From positions 1 through 64,000 of the forward strand of contig NZ_QLMG01000015.1 in assembly GCF_003259905.1 (NCBI RefSeq): a DNA stretch of 64,000 nucleotides, given 5' to 3'. Source of the stretch: Salipiger aestuarii. GTDB lineage: Bacteria; Pseudomonadota; Alphaproteobacteria; Rhodobacterales; Rhodobacteraceae. Below the pieces are notes generated by a model. That model was not told the origin of the DNA and did no database searches. It saw nothing but the letters and a program-made list of their open reading frames with translations. This document shows, piece by piece, positions 46,024 to 55,406 of the stretch; the stretch's first letter is position 1; each line of letters begins with the position of its first letter. Position numbers and translations under genes: made by a program.

Positions 46024-46234
46024 TGACCCAAGCGGGATGCAACGCGCCGTGCGGTGACGCGAGGTCGCAGATGCGCCAGCATACAGCGTCAGCGCATCGG
46101 CAGGTTGGGGCGATCCCCACCGATGCGGGATGGGCGGTCGATCCCGCGTAACCCTGTCCGGGCGTGGCGCGCGTGGCGCTATTCCATCGCCGGCGCGAAG
46201 GGGGCACGCCCGGTCAAACCCTGGGATCAGACAG

Positions 46235-46636
46235 CTAGACGCCGACCTCGGGGCCGAGGCACAGCATGGGGTCGTCGTCCTGCCGGGCTTCGTAAAGGAC
46301 CGTGTTCGCCGGGTCGTTCTCGAACACGGCGCGCAGGCCCGCGCCTTCGCGAAAGAAGCTCCAGCATTGGGGGCCGGGCTGATCGTCGTAGACGAAGCAG
46401 ATCATGCGCTGGTCTTCGTACCAGTATCCGTCCTTGCAGCGGCCATCCAGAAACGACCAGCGGACCTTGCGGTCGGGCAGGTACTCCTCGACCCCGTAGG
46501 CGGTGCCTTCCAGGCCGAAATATAGCGTCTTTCCGGTCACATAGCGTTCGAATTCGGATGCTGACAGGGGCTCGGCGGCGGCAAGCGGCGTCGCGGCAAG
46601 CATCAGGGCAAGGGACAGAAACGATTGGCGGGTCAT
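46235..46636 (-). CDS. Small secreted protein of unknown function, 133 aa
   Basis: ATG 46636 (MTRQSFLSLALMLAATPLAAA) gives a clean Sec signal peptide; the open frame extends upstream without a signal. The mature domain starts LSASEFERYVTGKTLYFGLE, then YLPDRKVRWSFLDGRCKDGYWYEDQ and MICFVYDDQPGPQCWSFF, with a conserved pair of cysteines. It is a periplasmic protein type common in Rhodobacterales and annotated as hypothetical. It is 93 bp downstream of the desaturase-like gene start region on the same strand and may share its transcript. Confidence 0.72.
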   Translation of the reverse strand: MTRQSFLSLALMLAATPLAAAEPLSASEFERYVTGKTLYFGLEGTAYGVEEYLPDRKVRWSFLDGRCKDGYWYEDQRMICFVYDDQPGPQCWSFFREGAGLRAVFENDPANTVLYEARQDDDPMLCLGPEVGV

Positions 46637-46729
46637 GCGCCGACCCTGACAGAGGCTCCGGGCCGAGGGAAGGGGCGCCCCTCTGGTTTCAGCGAAAAGG
46701 CAGGGCGGGCCGGGCATGGCGCCGGGGGA

Positions 46730-47803
46730 TCAGGGTGCGGTGTCATCGCCGCAGGTCGGCGCAATGTGCCCCGGCGCCCCGGCCGGGGGCGCGGATCGAC
46801 GCTGCCAGGATTGCGCGCGCGCGTCCATCATGCGCCGCCAGGCCGGCGGCAGCAGCGCGATGACCGCCATCACCGGCAGCGCGTGGGGCAGCATCGGCAT
46901 GCCCCCGCGGTCAAGCGCAAGATCGGGATAGGGGCGGAGTGGATGCGCATGGTGATCCGAATGGCGCGGAGCGTTCAGCATCAGCGCCGACGATGCGCCG
47001 TGCGGCGTGTTCCAGCTATGGCGCGGGCCAACGGGTTCCAGCCGTCCGGTCCCGGTCGCCCGCCGTCTCAGGCCGTAGTGCTGGACATAATCCGACAGCA
47101 ACAGCTGGGTCTGCGCGTAGACGCAAAGCCCAAGCAACGCGCACAGGCCAGCCCCGCCGGCAATCCGCGCCGCGATCAGCAGCGACAGCGCCGCCCCGGC
47201 GAAATAGGTCATGTAAGGGTGCGCGCCGTGTTTGCCGCCACGGGCGCGCAACGCGTTGTCCGCCCGCAGACCCATCTGGAAACTGCCGATCCAGGCGCGG
47301 GGGGCAAAGCCGTAAAAGCTTTGCCCCAGCGGCGCCGAGTTGGGGTCCCGTGCGGTCGCGACATACTTGTGGTGTACCCGCAGATGCGCCGAAACGTGAT
47401 GGCCGAACAGCAGCGAGCTGTAGACGGCGACGCCCAGCCGCCTGTGCCAGCGCCCCGCCCGGTGGATCAGCATATGGGCATTGGAATTGCTGACCTGTCC
47501 CAGAAACAGCGACAGCGCCACAAACAGCGCCACCCGCCCGGCGACAGGCCCGTCCGTCGCGATTTGCGCCGTGCCCGCGTAAAGCAGCGGAAAATGCGCA
47601 ATCCCCAGCACGACGGACAAGGCATCGCCATCGGCGCCCTCCTGCGCCGGGCGGTCCGGCGCGCTCAGCAGTGCGATCCGGTCCAGCGCAAAGACCCCGA
47701 CGGTGATCCCCGCCAATGCCAGCACGGGCCACGCCCCGCCAAGCGTCATCGCGGCGATCAGCAGCGCGACCATCCCGAGGGTCGCAAGGGTGAAACGCGT
47801 CAT
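46730..47803 (-). CDS. Alkane 1-monooxygenase / fatty-acid desaturase-like di-iron membrane protein, 357 aa
   Basis: ATG 47803 has GGAG about 8 bases upstream. Membrane-bound di-iron family: four or more TM segments with histidine boxes HMLIH (about 112), HHVSAHLRVHH (about 138) and, near the C-terminus, LSDYVQHYGLRRR plus RHSDHHAHP. The QHYGL and HSDHHAHP boxes are those of AlkB-type alkane hydroxylases rather than acyl-CoA desaturases. It would hydroxylate terminal methyl groups using rubredoxin electrons. No rubredoxin gene is nearby, so substrate and activity are uncertain. Confidence 0.88.
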   Translation of the reverse strand: MTRFTLATLGMVALLIAAMTLGGAWPVLALAGITVGVFALDRIALLSAPDRPAQEGADGDALSVVLGIAHFPLLYAGTAQIATDGPVAGRVALFVALSLFLGQVSNSNAHMLIHRAGRWHRRLGVAVYSSLLFGHHVSAHLRVHHKYVATARDPNSAPLGQSFYGFAPRAWIGSFQMGLRADNALRARGGKHGAHPYMTYFAGAALSLLIAARIAGGAGLCALLGLCVYAQTQLLLSDYVQHYGLRRRATGTGRLEPVGPRHSWNTPHGASSALMLNAPRHSDHHAHPLRPYPDLALDRGGMPMLPHALPVMAVIALLPPAWRRMMDARAQSWQRRSAPPAGAPGHIAPTCGDDTAP

Positions 47804-47871
47804 GGTCCGGCTCCGTGTCACAGCGGCCCCCGGAGACTGCCTGATATGGGTAAAGACTTGGCCAACGCCGC

Positions 47872-48774
47872 CTAGCGATTGCGATAGACCGCGCAGATGC
47901 AGCTTTGTGCCTTGAACCTGGTGCAGTCGCGCCAGGCGCGATCGCGTTCGTCGCGCCCCAGCCGTGCCATCCAGTATCCGCCCCGAGGGCTGGCGCGGCT
48001 TTTCTGCCAGACCAGATCCGGGGTTTGGCCCTGGACCAGAGCGGCGCAGGATCGGGTGCGGGCGCGAAATTGCGCCAGCGCGCGGGCCTTGGTGGTGCCG
48101 TAGGCCAGCTGTATCCCCCAGGGGCGCAGGTGCGGTTCAGGGTCCGGATAGGGGGTCAGCCGCCGGTCGCGCGCCAGCGCATGGCAGGCCGCGGCAAAAG
48201 GCAGATCGGGGTCCAGCCGAAAGTCGCGCGCCTCTGGCGGGTCTATGGCCCATGTTTCGGCCGATACCCCGGTGATGATGCGGACGTAATTCACCGTTTC
48301 GACAGGCAGCGCCGCGCCCGAGGCCAGCAAGCTCTCGGCGCGGCGCTCGCCGCCGTTATAGGCCACGGCGGCCAAGCCGGGGTTGCCGTAGCGTCGCGTC
48401 AGCTCGCCCAGATATTCGGCGGAATATTCCAACGCCTCGGCGGGATTGTAGGGGTCGCGCAACCCGCGCAGCGTCGCGGTCGGGGCAATGAACTGCGCGA
48501 TTCCCTGCGCCTTTGCCGGGCTGAGCGCGTTGGGATCGAACCGGCTTTCCTGCCAGATGAGCCGCGCAAAGAACCCCGGTGGCAGGGCGTTGCGCGTTGC
48601 GAAATCCTTGATCGCCTCGCAGGTGTCATACACCGCGTGACTGGGCCGGATGCAGTGCACGGGGCCGAACGCTCCGGGTGAACACAGGGTACCCGGTTCG
48701 TCAGCAGGCTGCGCGCGCGCAGGCACGGTCAACGACAGGCAGGCCACGAGGCACAGAAGAAAGCGCGGTTTCAT
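47872..48774 (-). CDS. Lytic murein transglycosylase (SLT domain), 300 aa
   Basis: ATG 48774 (MKPRFLLCLVACLSLTVPARA) gives a Sec signal peptide. The SLT domain has LIWQESRFDPNALSPAKAQGIAQFIAPTA (catalytic Glu in QES), NPAEALEYSAEYLGELTRRYGN and AAVAYNGGERR. A C-terminal extension of about 110 residues holds several cysteines (CHALARDRRL, CTRFKAQSCICAVY). It cleaves the MurNAc-GlcNAc bond to give anhydro-muropeptides in the periplasm. It is divergent from ftsY. Confidence 0.9.
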   Translation of the reverse strand: MKPRFLLCLVACLSLTVPARAQPADEPGTLCSPGAFGPVHCIRPSHAVYDTCEAIKDFATRNALPPGFFARLIWQESRFDPNALSPAKAQGIAQFIAPTATLRGLRDPYNPAEALEYSAEYLGELTRRYGNPGLAAVAYNGGERRAESLLASGAALPVETVNYVRIITGVSAETWAIDPPEARDFRLDPDLPFAAACHALARDRRLTPYPDPEPHLRPWGIQLAYGTTKARALAQFRARTRSCAALVQGQTPDLVWQKSRASPRGGYWMARLGRDERDRAWRDCTRFKAQSCICAVYRNR

Positions 48775-48873
48775 GACGCGCAGTTCTGCGCGGGTGGGGG
48801 CGAACGTCAACTCACACTTTTCTTGAGCGGCCCGGCGTACTAGGTGAAAGGGCAGGTAACAAAGGTGCGCCCC

Positions 48874-50190
48874 ATGTCCTTCTTCGGCAAGCTCAAGAGC
48901 AAGCTGTTCAAATCCTCGTCAAAGCTCGAAGAGGGGCTCGATGCCATCGTGCAGCAGGGCGGCGACGACACGCCGGACACGCCGGCGCCCGCCGATGTGC
49001 CGCCGCCGCCGTCCGAACAGCCCGAGCCGGTGCGCGAGGTGCCCCCGGCGGCGCCGGTCACGCCCGACGCGCCACCGCTGGAAAACCCGATCCCGTCGGA
49101 CCCGATGCCCACCCCCGCGCCCGGCGCCGATCCGACCCGTGACCCGACCCGTGACCCTGGCCCCGACGTGACGCCCCCGTCGGACCCGATGCCCGCGCGC
49201 GCGCCCGAAATCGCGCCTGCGCCGCCGATCGAGGCGCCCGCGCCGCTTGATCCCGCGCCGCTGGCGCCGCCACCCGAGACGCCCGTCGGAACGCCGGAAA
49301 GATCCGGGCTGCTGGGGCGCATGTTCGGGCGCGATGCTCCACAGGCCCCGGTGGTGCGCCGTGTGCTGGACGATGAAATGCTCGAAAGCCTCGAAGAGTT
49401 GCTGATCGCCTCGGACATGGGCGTCGACACGGCGCTGCGCGTGTCCGCCAACATCGCCGAAGGGCGGTATGGCCGTCGGGTGTCCACGCAGGAAATCAAG
49501 CAGGCGCTGGCGGCCGAGGTCGCCCGGATCATGGACCCGGTGGCGCGCCCGCTGCCGATCTATCCCAGGAAACCGCAGGTCGTGCTGGTGGTCGGGGTGA
49601 ACGGCTCGGGCAAGACCACGACCATCGGCAAGCTTGCCTCACAGTTTCGCGCGGCGGGAAAATCCGTGGTGATCGCGGCGGGCGACACCTTTCGCGCCGC
49701 CGCGGTCGAGCAGTTGCAGGTCTGGGGCACCCGTGCCGGTGTGCCGGTGCTGACCGCGCCTGAAGGGTCGGACCCCGCAAGCCTTGCGTTCGAGGCGATG
49801 ACCCACGCGCAGGCGACCGGCGCCGATCTGCTGATGATCGACACCGCCGGACGGCTTCAGAACCGCCACGACCTGATGGAAGAGCTGGCCAAGATCGTCC
49901 GCGTGATCCGCAAGAAAGACCCCGATGCGCCGCACAACACGTTGCTGGTTCTGGACGCCACGACCGGGCAGAACGCCTTGAACCAGGTGGAAATCTTCCG
50001 TCAGGTGGCGGATGTGTCAGGGCTTGTGATGACCAAGCTGGACGGCACGGCAAAGGGCGGCGTGCTGGTCGCGCTGGCGGACAGGTTCGGCTTGCCGATC
50101 CATGCCATCGGCGTGGGTGAACAGATCGACGATCTGGCGCCCTTCGATCCCGAGGAATTTGCCGCCGCCCTGACGGGGCTGGAGGGCTGA
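48874..50190 (+). CDS. ftsY: Signal recognition particle receptor FtsY, 438 aa
   Basis: ATG 48874 (MSFFGKLKSKLFKSSSKLEE) follows AAAGGTG. An amphipathic basic N-terminus, then an unusually Pro/Asp-rich acidic linker (about 35-155), then the NG domain: VLDDEMLESLEELLIASDMG (N), GVNGSGKTTTIGKLASQ (G1), AGDTFRAAAVEQL (G2), DTAGRLQNRHDLMEEL (G3), TKLDGTAKGG (G4) and GVGEQIDDLAPFDPEEFA. GTPase docking SRP-ribosome complexes at the membrane translocon. The acidic linker corresponds to the A domain, here proline-rich. Convergent with the mgtC-like gene. Confidence 0.96.
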   Translation: MSFFGKLKSKLFKSSSKLEEGLDAIVQQGGDDTPDTPAPADVPPPPSEQPEPVREVPPAAPVTPDAPPLENPIPSDPMPTPAPGADPTRDPTRDPGPDVTPPSDPMPARAPEIAPAPPIEAPAPLDPAPLAPPPETPVGTPERSGLLGRMFGRDAPQAPVVRRVLDDEMLESLEELLIASDMGVDTALRVSANIAEGRYGRRVSTQEIKQALAAEVARIMDPVARPLPIYPRKPQVVLVVGVNGSGKTTTIGKLASQFRAAGKSVVIAAGDTFRAAAVEQLQVWGTRAGVPVLTAPEGSDPASLAFEAMTHAQATGADLLMIDTAGRLQNRHDLMEELAKIVRVIRKKDPDAPHNTLLVLDATTGQNALNQVEIFRQVADVSGLVMTKLDGTAKGGVLVALADRFGLPIHAIGVGEQIDDLAPFDPEEFAAALTGLEG

Positions 50191-50202
50191 ACGCAGGTGC
50201 GC

Positions 50203-50703
50203 TCAGTCTTCGGGGGCGCGGCCATCGGGCCAGAAATGCGCCTCGATCCGGCGCAGCACCGTCAGAACGACCACTACGATGCCGGCGGCCATTGCCGCCA
50301 GAAGGATCTGCCCCGCCCCGCAGCCAAGCCCGATGGCCCCCGCAAGCCAGAGCGACGCGCCGGTGGTGATGTTCCTTACCTTGCCATCGGTGTTGAAGAT
50401 GATCCCCGCCGCCAGAAAGGCGACGCCCGCAGTCACCGCCTCGATCATCCGCAGGGGGTCGTGGCGCTGCTCGCCGCGGTCGCCGAAATCCAGCGCCGCC
50501 AGTTCCAGCCCAAGGATCACGAAGAGGCAGGCCGCCACGGAGACAAGAATATGGGTGCGCAACCCCGCCGGCTTGTTGCGCCGCTCGCGTTCCAGCCCGA
50601 TGACGCTGGCAAGCACAACTGCCGCCGTCAGACGCCAGAACGCCACCGGGGCAGGGACGAGCGAAAATGTTCCGGTGAGATCTTCGAGGATCTGGTCAAA
50701 CAT
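50203..50703 (-). CDS. MgtC/SapB family membrane protein, 166 aa
   Basis: The start is ATG 50703. It has about five TM segments; MgtC/SapB motifs LTAAVVLASVIGLERERRNK, AGLRTHILVSVAACLFVI, AVTAGVAFLAAGIIF and VRNITTGASLWLAGAIGLGCG are all present. The family has been tied to growth at low Mg2+ and to regulation of F-type ATP synthase in pathogens; in environmental bacteria its role is open. It ends 12 bp from ftsY, convergently, and lies 60 bp downstream of the small membrane protein gene. Confidence 0.92.
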   Translation of the reverse strand: MFDQILEDLTGTFSLVPAPVAFWRLTAAVVLASVIGLERERRNKPAGLRTHILVSVAACLFVILGLELAALDFGDRGEQRHDPLRMIEAVTAGVAFLAAGIIFNTDGKVRNITTGASLWLAGAIGLGCGAGQILLAAMAAGIVVVVLTVLRRIEAHFWPDGRAPED

Positions 50704-50763
50704 GCATGCTGCCTTCTTTCTGGACAGACAAGGCCAGCTGTTCTGGCAAAGTATCCGGCGGCC

Positions 50764-50931
50764 TCAGCTCAGGGTCTTTTCCACGATGATCGTCACAATC
50801 AGCCCTGCCAGCAAAAAGGCAATGGCGAAGCCTGTGGCATATTGCGCGACGTCTGCGGCGTTGCCCTTGCGGCGACGGGCGGTCAGCCCGCCAAGCAACG
50901 CTCCGGCGAGCGTCGCGGCGATCATGATCAT
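50764..50931 (-). CDS. Small two-TM membrane protein, 55 aa
   Basis: ATG 50931 has GAGGA 5 bases upstream and lies 8 bp after the stop of the DUF2927 gene. Two hydrophobic helices (MIMIAATLAGALLGGLTA and AIAFLLAGLIVTIIVEKTL) are separated by a basic loop, RRRKGNAADVAQYA. Unrecognised, but the ribosome site and tight spacing support it as real and in the same operon as DUF2927. Confidence 0.7.
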   Translation of the reverse strand: MIMIAATLAGALLGGLTARRRKGNAADVAQYATGFAIAFLLAGLIVTIIVEKTLS

Positions 50932-50939
50932 GGCAGTCC

Positions 50940-52310
50940 TCAGCCCCCCTTTAGCGGATTGAGCGACCCGATTTCGCGCAGTTTCGCACGCACGGCCCAA
51001 TCCGAACCGAAGCCGTATCGCGCCCAGCCCAGCGAGTCCAGCCGCACCTGACGGCCCTCGGACAGGCGGCCCGATGCGTCCAGCGCCTCGGCGCGCAGCA
51101 GCATCAGCGTGGCAAGCAGGGCGGCGTTCTCATGCCGCGCTGCGGTGTCCAGATGGGGGCCGATCAGCGCCAGCGCCTCTTCGGGCTGGCGATCGCCCAG
51201 GGCATAGGCGGCCAGTTGGCTGGCCACATAGGCCTGGTGCAGTTCGGTGTCGGGGGCGCGCTGGAAATACTGGCGGGCCAGGATGAACTGCGCCTGCGCG
51301 GCACGCGCATCGGCGCCCTGAAGGATGCGGCCCATGACATAGTGCGAAAAGCCCCGGCGGTGGTCGGTCCATCCCAGCGTGGCCGCGATGCTCAGCGCCT
51401 CGGACGCGGCCGCGCGGCGCTCGGCGGGCGACGCGCCCGGCCCCAGGGCTGTTTGCACCGCGTCCGTCCAGGCGGGCGGGGTCGATGGCAGGCGGCGGGC
51501 GGGCAGGGCGTTTCCCGCCGGGTTCACCCGCGCCAGAATCGCGGGCAGCCGGGCGGCGACATCGCGTTGCGACATGCCGGTGCGCAACTCGGGGGCATAA
51601 AAGGCCCGCAGCACGGTCATGTCATAGCCGGTCAGCACCGTGTGCACATTGTCGTCGTTGAACACGCTGTGCGCCAGCCGGTACATGTCGTTCAGCGGGC
51701 CAAGCGCCTGGGCGATTTCCTCGTGCAGGCAGTCGCGCACTTCCTGCGGGGCGGCGTCCGAAGGGATGAACACCGCGACCCGCTCGCGCCGCACCACCGT
51801 GGTCCAGCTTACGGTATCGCCGCGCCGGGCGGACAGATATTCGGGCAGCGACGACACGTTGGGCACCACGAAACAGGCGGCCTGCGGCAGGTAACGGCGG
51901 ATTTCGGCGCGGGGGATCGCCTCGACGGTAATGTTGGCGACGGGGGCCTGAACCTGCCGGATGTCGATCTGTGCCTCGGTGCGCAGCCGGTGAACCAGCT
52001 GGTTCAGATCGCTGACCATGGTCTGTGACGGCCTGCCCGTCAGACGCAGCGTGACCGGGCCTTCGAACCGGGTGAAGGCGGGCAGCCCGCGCCCGGATTC
52101 CAGCGAAAACGCCAGTTGCAGGATGTCGCGTGACAGGTCGGCATTCGACACCATGGCGGGCGAGGGGCGCGGCTTCGAAAAGCTTTTCATCGGCGGCAGC
52201 CCGGTCGAGCTGTCCATCGACACCGCCGCGCGGGTGGCAATGTCGGGGGACGCGACGGGCATGCAGGCGCTGGCCGCAAGGCCAAGCGCCAGAAGCCCGC
52301 CGCGCATCAT
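50940..52310 (-). CDS. DUF2927 lipoprotein, 456 aa
   Basis: It starts at ATG 52310 or 52307; the first overlaps the upstream TGA (ATGA). The N-terminus is a lipoprotein signal with LGLAASAC as lipobox. The DUF2927 region covers about 55-260, with LQLAFSLESGRGLPAFTRFEGP and CLHEEIAQALGPLNDMYRLAHSVFNDDN. The EEIAQALG and HSVFNDDN stretches look like a metalloprotease-like HExxH-related helix, but no intact HExxH is present. The C-terminal half is helical and TPR-like. Function unknown. Confidence 0.85.
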   Translation of the reverse strand: MMRGGLLALGLAASACMPVASPDIATRAAVSMDSSTGLPPMKSFSKPRPSPAMVSNADLSRDILQLAFSLESGRGLPAFTRFEGPVTLRLTGRPSQTMVSDLNQLVHRLRTEAQIDIRQVQAPVANITVEAIPRAEIRRYLPQAACFVVPNVSSLPEYLSARRGDTVSWTTVVRRERVAVFIPSDAAPQEVRDCLHEEIAQALGPLNDMYRLAHSVFNDDNVHTVLTGYDMTVLRAFYAPELRTGMSQRDVAARLPAILARVNPAGNALPARRLPSTPPAWTDAVQTALGPGASPAERRAAASEALSIAATLGWTDHRRGFSHYVMGRILQGADARAAQAQFILARQYFQRAPDTELHQAYVASQLAAYALGDRQPEEALALIGPHLDTAARHENAALLATLMLLRAEALDASGRLSEGRQVRLDSLGWARYGFGSDWAVRAKLREIGSLNPLKGG

Positions 52311-52759
52311 GGCCGCTGGTACTTGATAAAGGGCGTCAGCTTGCCGACCCGGTCATAAAGCTTGCGCGCGGTGTCGTTGAAATCCTGTGTCATCCAGTAG
52401 ACCGAAGGCGCGCCGGCGGTGTCGGCGGCGGCATAGACCGCTTCGATCAGCGCCCGCCCGACCCCTTTGCCGCGCGCTTGCGGCAGGGCATAAAGGTCCT
52501 GCAGGTAGCACACGTTTTCGATGCGCCAGCAGTGGCGGTGACAGAGGTAATGGGTCAGCCCCACGACCTGGCCGTCAAGTTCGGCGACGAGCCCGTTGAA
52601 ATCCTGCGCGTCCTCGCCCAGAAGCCTTGCAAAGGTGCTCTGGTACACGGCTTCGGTGACGCTGCTCTCGTAGAAGGCAAGATATGCCGTCCACAGGGCG
52701 CGCCAGCTTTCTTCGTCGCGCCTGGCAAGGGGCCTTACGATCACATCGGTGTGGGACAT
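52307..52759 (-). CDS. GNAT family N-acetyltransferase, 150 aa
   Basis: ATG 52759 (MSHTDVIVRPLARRDEESW) starts the GNAT fold. Acetyl-CoA binding is in LQDLYALPQARGKGVGRALI (motif A, RGKGVG) and AGAPSVYWMTQDFNDTARKLYDRVG follows. Substrate unknown. The stop overlaps the DUF2927 start, so translation is coupled. Confidence 0.9.
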   Translation of the reverse strand: MSHTDVIVRPLARRDEESWRALWTAYLAFYESSVTEAVYQSTFARLLGEDAQDFNGLVAELDGQVVGLTHYLCHRHCWRIENVCYLQDLYALPQARGKGVGRALIEAVYAAADTAGAPSVYWMTQDFNDTARKLYDRVGKLTPFIKYQRP

Positions 52760-53096
52760 TTTGTTTCGAATCCTGCCTTCTCCGGGTCTCGGATGCGTAA
52801 ACCGATCCGATATTTTTCTGACCTCAGTACAAAGACTATACGGCAAAACCGGGATTTTCGAAGCCAGGACGGGGCGCCCGCCGCAATCTTTCCGCCAAAG
52901 ATCATGAGATTTGTCCAGGCATCTGATTTGAAACGGAACGTGCGGTGCATTGCTGCAACAATACCAGCGGATCGACACCATTGATTCGCGCGCCATCGTG
53001 GCGGGTTCAGGACAAGCCGGACGGTGACGTCCGGTTCAATCGCCCCGCGACACTGTCCCGGACGGGTAACGCCCCGGCCCGGCGTGGTATGTGGTC
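52760..53096. other. Intergenic, no gene seen
   Basis: This 337-bp stretch lies upstream of the GNAT gene and downstream of moaA, both on the minus strand. A frame extends from the GNAT gene without a better start. No clear terminator for moaA and no conserved RNA were seen. Confidence 0.45.
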
Positions 53097-54101
53097 TCAG
53101 CCGCCGGTATGGCTCATGTGGCGCGACACGCGTCCGTCCACGGTCTGGCGCGAATAGTCGAAATCATGACCCCTGGGCTTGTGCCGGATCGCGTCGCGGA
53201 TGGCGGCCTCTAGCGGGGCGTCGCTGCCCGGGTGGTTGCGCAGGGCCGAGCGCAGGTCGGCGTTGTCTTCCTGCCCCAGGCACATGAACAGCTCACCGGT
53301 GCAGGTCAACCGCACCCGGTTGCAGCTTTCGCAGAAATTATGACTGAGCGGCGTGATGAATCCGACCTTCTGGCCGGTTTCCTCGATCCGCACATAGCGA
53401 GCCGGGCCGCCGGTGCTTTCGGGCAGGTCGGTCAGGGTGTAGTGTTCGGCAAGGCGGGCGCGCAGGTCGGTCAGCTTCCAGTACTGGTCCAGGCGGTCCT
53501 CGTTGCCGATGTCCCCCATGGGCATGACCTCGATCCAGGTGAGATCCATGTCACGGGCCGCGCACCATTCGGTCATCGACAGCAGCTCGTCCTCGTTGAA
53601 GCCCCTGAGCGCGACGGCGTTCAGCTTGACCCGCAGCCCCGCGTTCTGCGCCGCCTCGATGCCGCGCAGCACCTGGGGCAGGCGGCCCCAGCGGGTGATT
53701 TGCGCGAATTTGTCCGCATCCAGCGTATCGGCGGAAATATTGACCCGCCGCACGCCCGCATCAAACAGCGGCTGTGCGAATTTTTCCAGCTGCGAGCCAT
53801 TGGTGGTCAGCGTCAGTTCCTTGAGCGCGCCGCTGTCCAGGTGCCGCGTCATGGCGCGAAAGAACGTCAGGATATTGCGTCGCACCAGCGGTTCGCCGCC
53901 GGTGATGCGCAGCTTTTCGACACCCATGCGCACAAAGCCGCTGCACAGGCGGTCCAGCTCTTCGAGAGTCAGCAGTTCCTTTTTCGGCAGAAAGCTCATG
54001 TTTTCCGACATGCAATAGACGCAGCGAAAATCGCAGCGGTCGGTGACTGAGACACGAAGATATGAAATCGGGCGCGCGAAGGGGTCGATGAGCTTTTCCA
54101 T
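53097..54101 (-). CDS. moaA: GTP 3',8-cyclase MoaA, 334 aa
   Basis: Radical-SAM enzyme of molybdenum cofactor synthesis (GTP to 3',8-cyclo-GTP, then cPMP with MoaC). The N-terminal cluster motif is [22 protein letters not shown] is the SAM-binding region; the C-terminal cluster is [18 protein letters not shown]. The last residues are HMSHTGG, with the conserved GG tail needed for activity. Start ATG 54101; TTG 54107 is an alternative. Moco would be needed by the CoxL-type enzyme encoded nearby. Confidence 0.96.
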   Translation of the reverse strand: MEKLIDPFARPISYLRVSVTDRCDFRCVYCMSENMSFLPKKELLTLEELDRLCSGFVRMGVEKLRITGGEPLVRRNILTFFRAMTRHLDSGALKELTLTTNGSQLEKFAQPLFDAGVRRVNISADTLDADKFAQITRWGRLPQVLRGIEAAQNAGLRVKLNAVALRGFNEDELLSMTEWCAARDMDLTWIEVMPMGDIGNEDRLDQYWKLTDLRARLAEHYTLTDLPESTGGPARYVRIEETGQKVGFITPLSHNFCESCNRVRLTCTGELFMCLGQEDNADLRSALRNHPGSDAPLEAAIRDAIRHKPRGHDFDYSRQTVDGRVSRHMSHTGG

Positions 54102-54203
54102 GTTCAATAACTAGGGCCGCTTTGGCTGTGGGGCAAGCACCCCGATCATCCGCCGGATGCGCCGGCGATTGCCAGAGCGCCCGCTTGGGAATAGGCTGCT
54201 GGC

Positions 54204-54689
54204 ATGAAAGCACATCTTCTTTTTCCGCTCGTTGCGCTGTGCGCCTGTTCAAGGCTGCCGTTCGCGCAACCAGAGGACCCCGCGTCCGCAACGCCGCGCG
54301 CCGCGATTCCGGCCGCCCCCGAGGTCGAGACCGCGACCATCGCGCCCGCCGCGAACGCGCGGACCGCCGATCAGTTCGACACCACCAGCGCGGCCGAGCG
54401 CGCCGCCGCTGCCGCTGCCCCGGAACCATCGGGCGAGCGCAGCCTTGGCAGCACGGTCGCGTCGCTGGGCGATCCGTCGCGCGCCGGGTTCTGGCTGGAA
54501 ACGCCGCTGGTGACGCAGGTGACGCAGGGGCGGGTCGTTTACCCCGGCACGGGCAAGTCGGCCAGGGTCGAGCTGATTCCCATTCAGGGCGGCGGCAGCC
54601 GGATCTCGCTGGCCGCGATGCGCCTGATCGGGGCGCCCCTGACCGACCTTCCGGCGCTTGATGTCTATGGGGGGAATGCAAATTCCTGA
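54204..54689 (+). CDS. Putative lipoprotein, 161 aa
   Basis: The N-terminus MKAHLLFPLVALCAC is a short lipoprotein signal with a Cys near 13-15. A low-complexity Ala/Pro/Glu linker (about 20-85) leads to a small C-terminal domain: LGDPSRAGFWLETPLVTQVT, then YPGTGKSARVELIPIQGG and SRISLAAMRLIGAPLTDLP. This pattern is frequent in Rhodobacterales and has often been mislabelled as D-galactarate dehydratase; no enzyme motif is present. Divergent from moaA. Confidence 0.7.
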   Translation: MKAHLLFPLVALCACSRLPFAQPEDPASATPRAAIPAAPEVETATIAPAANARTADQFDTTSAAERAAAAAAPEPSGERSLGSTVASLGDPSRAGFWLETPLVTQVTQGRVVYPGTGKSARVELIPIQGGGSRISLAAMRLIGAPLTDLPALDVYGGNANS

Positions 54690-54834
54690 CCGCAGGCGGA
54701 AATTCTAGTTGGCAGCCGCGCGCGTCTGGGCCAATCATTGGGGGCAATGAACCATTGGTCTGATAGGCGCTTCGCCTGATGCGTGTACGCTGGCCGGTGC
54801 AAGGCAGGGATGCAAGGCAGGGAGGACCAACCAA

Positions 54835-55353
54835 ATGCACATGAGCGATACGCGCCAGATCAAGGCCCCGCGGGACGTGGTCTGGGCCGCGATTCTGGAC
54901 CCCGAGGTGCTCAAGGCCTGCGTGCCGGGCTGCACCGAGATGAGCGGCACGCCCGAAGACGGTTTCGAGGCGATAGTGGTGCAAAAGGTCGGCCCGGTGA
55001 AAGCCACCTTCAAAGGCATCGTGGCGCTGTCCAACCGCAACGAGCCCGAAAGCCTGACGCTGTCGGGCGAAGGCAAGGGCGGTGCGGCGGGATTCGCCAA
55101 GGGCGGCGCCGATGTGACGCTGACCGACAAGGGCGATGGCGTCACCGAACTGCATTACGAGGTCGACGCCAAGGTCGGCGGCAAGCTCGCGCAGCTGGGC
55201 AGCCGCATCATCGACGGTTTCGCCAAAAAGATGGCCGATCAGTTCTTTGGCAACCTTCAAGAGGCGGTCGAAGGCCCGAAAGAAGAAGGCGAGGCCGAAG
55301 AGGCTGCCGTCGACGGCAAGAAAAAGGGCTGGTTCAAGCGGATGGTGTCATGA
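54835..55353 (+). CDS. CoxG-like SRPBCC protein (CO dehydrogenase subunit G family), 172 aa
   Basis: The start is ATG 54835, with ATG 54841 as an alternative. SRPBCC/CoxG fold: [38 protein letters not shown] and [19 protein letters not shown], with [14 protein letters not shown], then [22 protein letters not shown] Lys/Glu-rich tail ends in [11 protein letters not shown], which may associate with the membrane. CoxG in aerobic CO oxidisers helps attach the dehydrogenase to the membrane. It is 53 bp upstream of the CoxS gene and in the same operon. Confidence 0.9.
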   Translation: MHMSDTRQIKAPRDVVWAAILDPEVLKACVPGCTEMSGTPEDGFEAIVVQKVGPVKATFKGIVALSNRNEPESLTLSGEGKGGAAGFAKGGADVTLTDKGDGVTELHYEVDAKVGGKLAQLGSRIIDGFAKKMADQFFGNLQEAVEGPKEEGEAEEAAVDGKKKGWFKRMVS

Positions 55354-55406
55354 ACCGCAACCGCGGCAGCACAACTGGAATTTCAGGGATACCCAGGGAG
55401 GATTGA

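Noticed and set aside
52755-52785. tRNA-like T-arm (TTTCGAATCCTGCC)
   Set aside because: No matching acceptor stem, D-arm or anticodon arm at the right distance on either strand.
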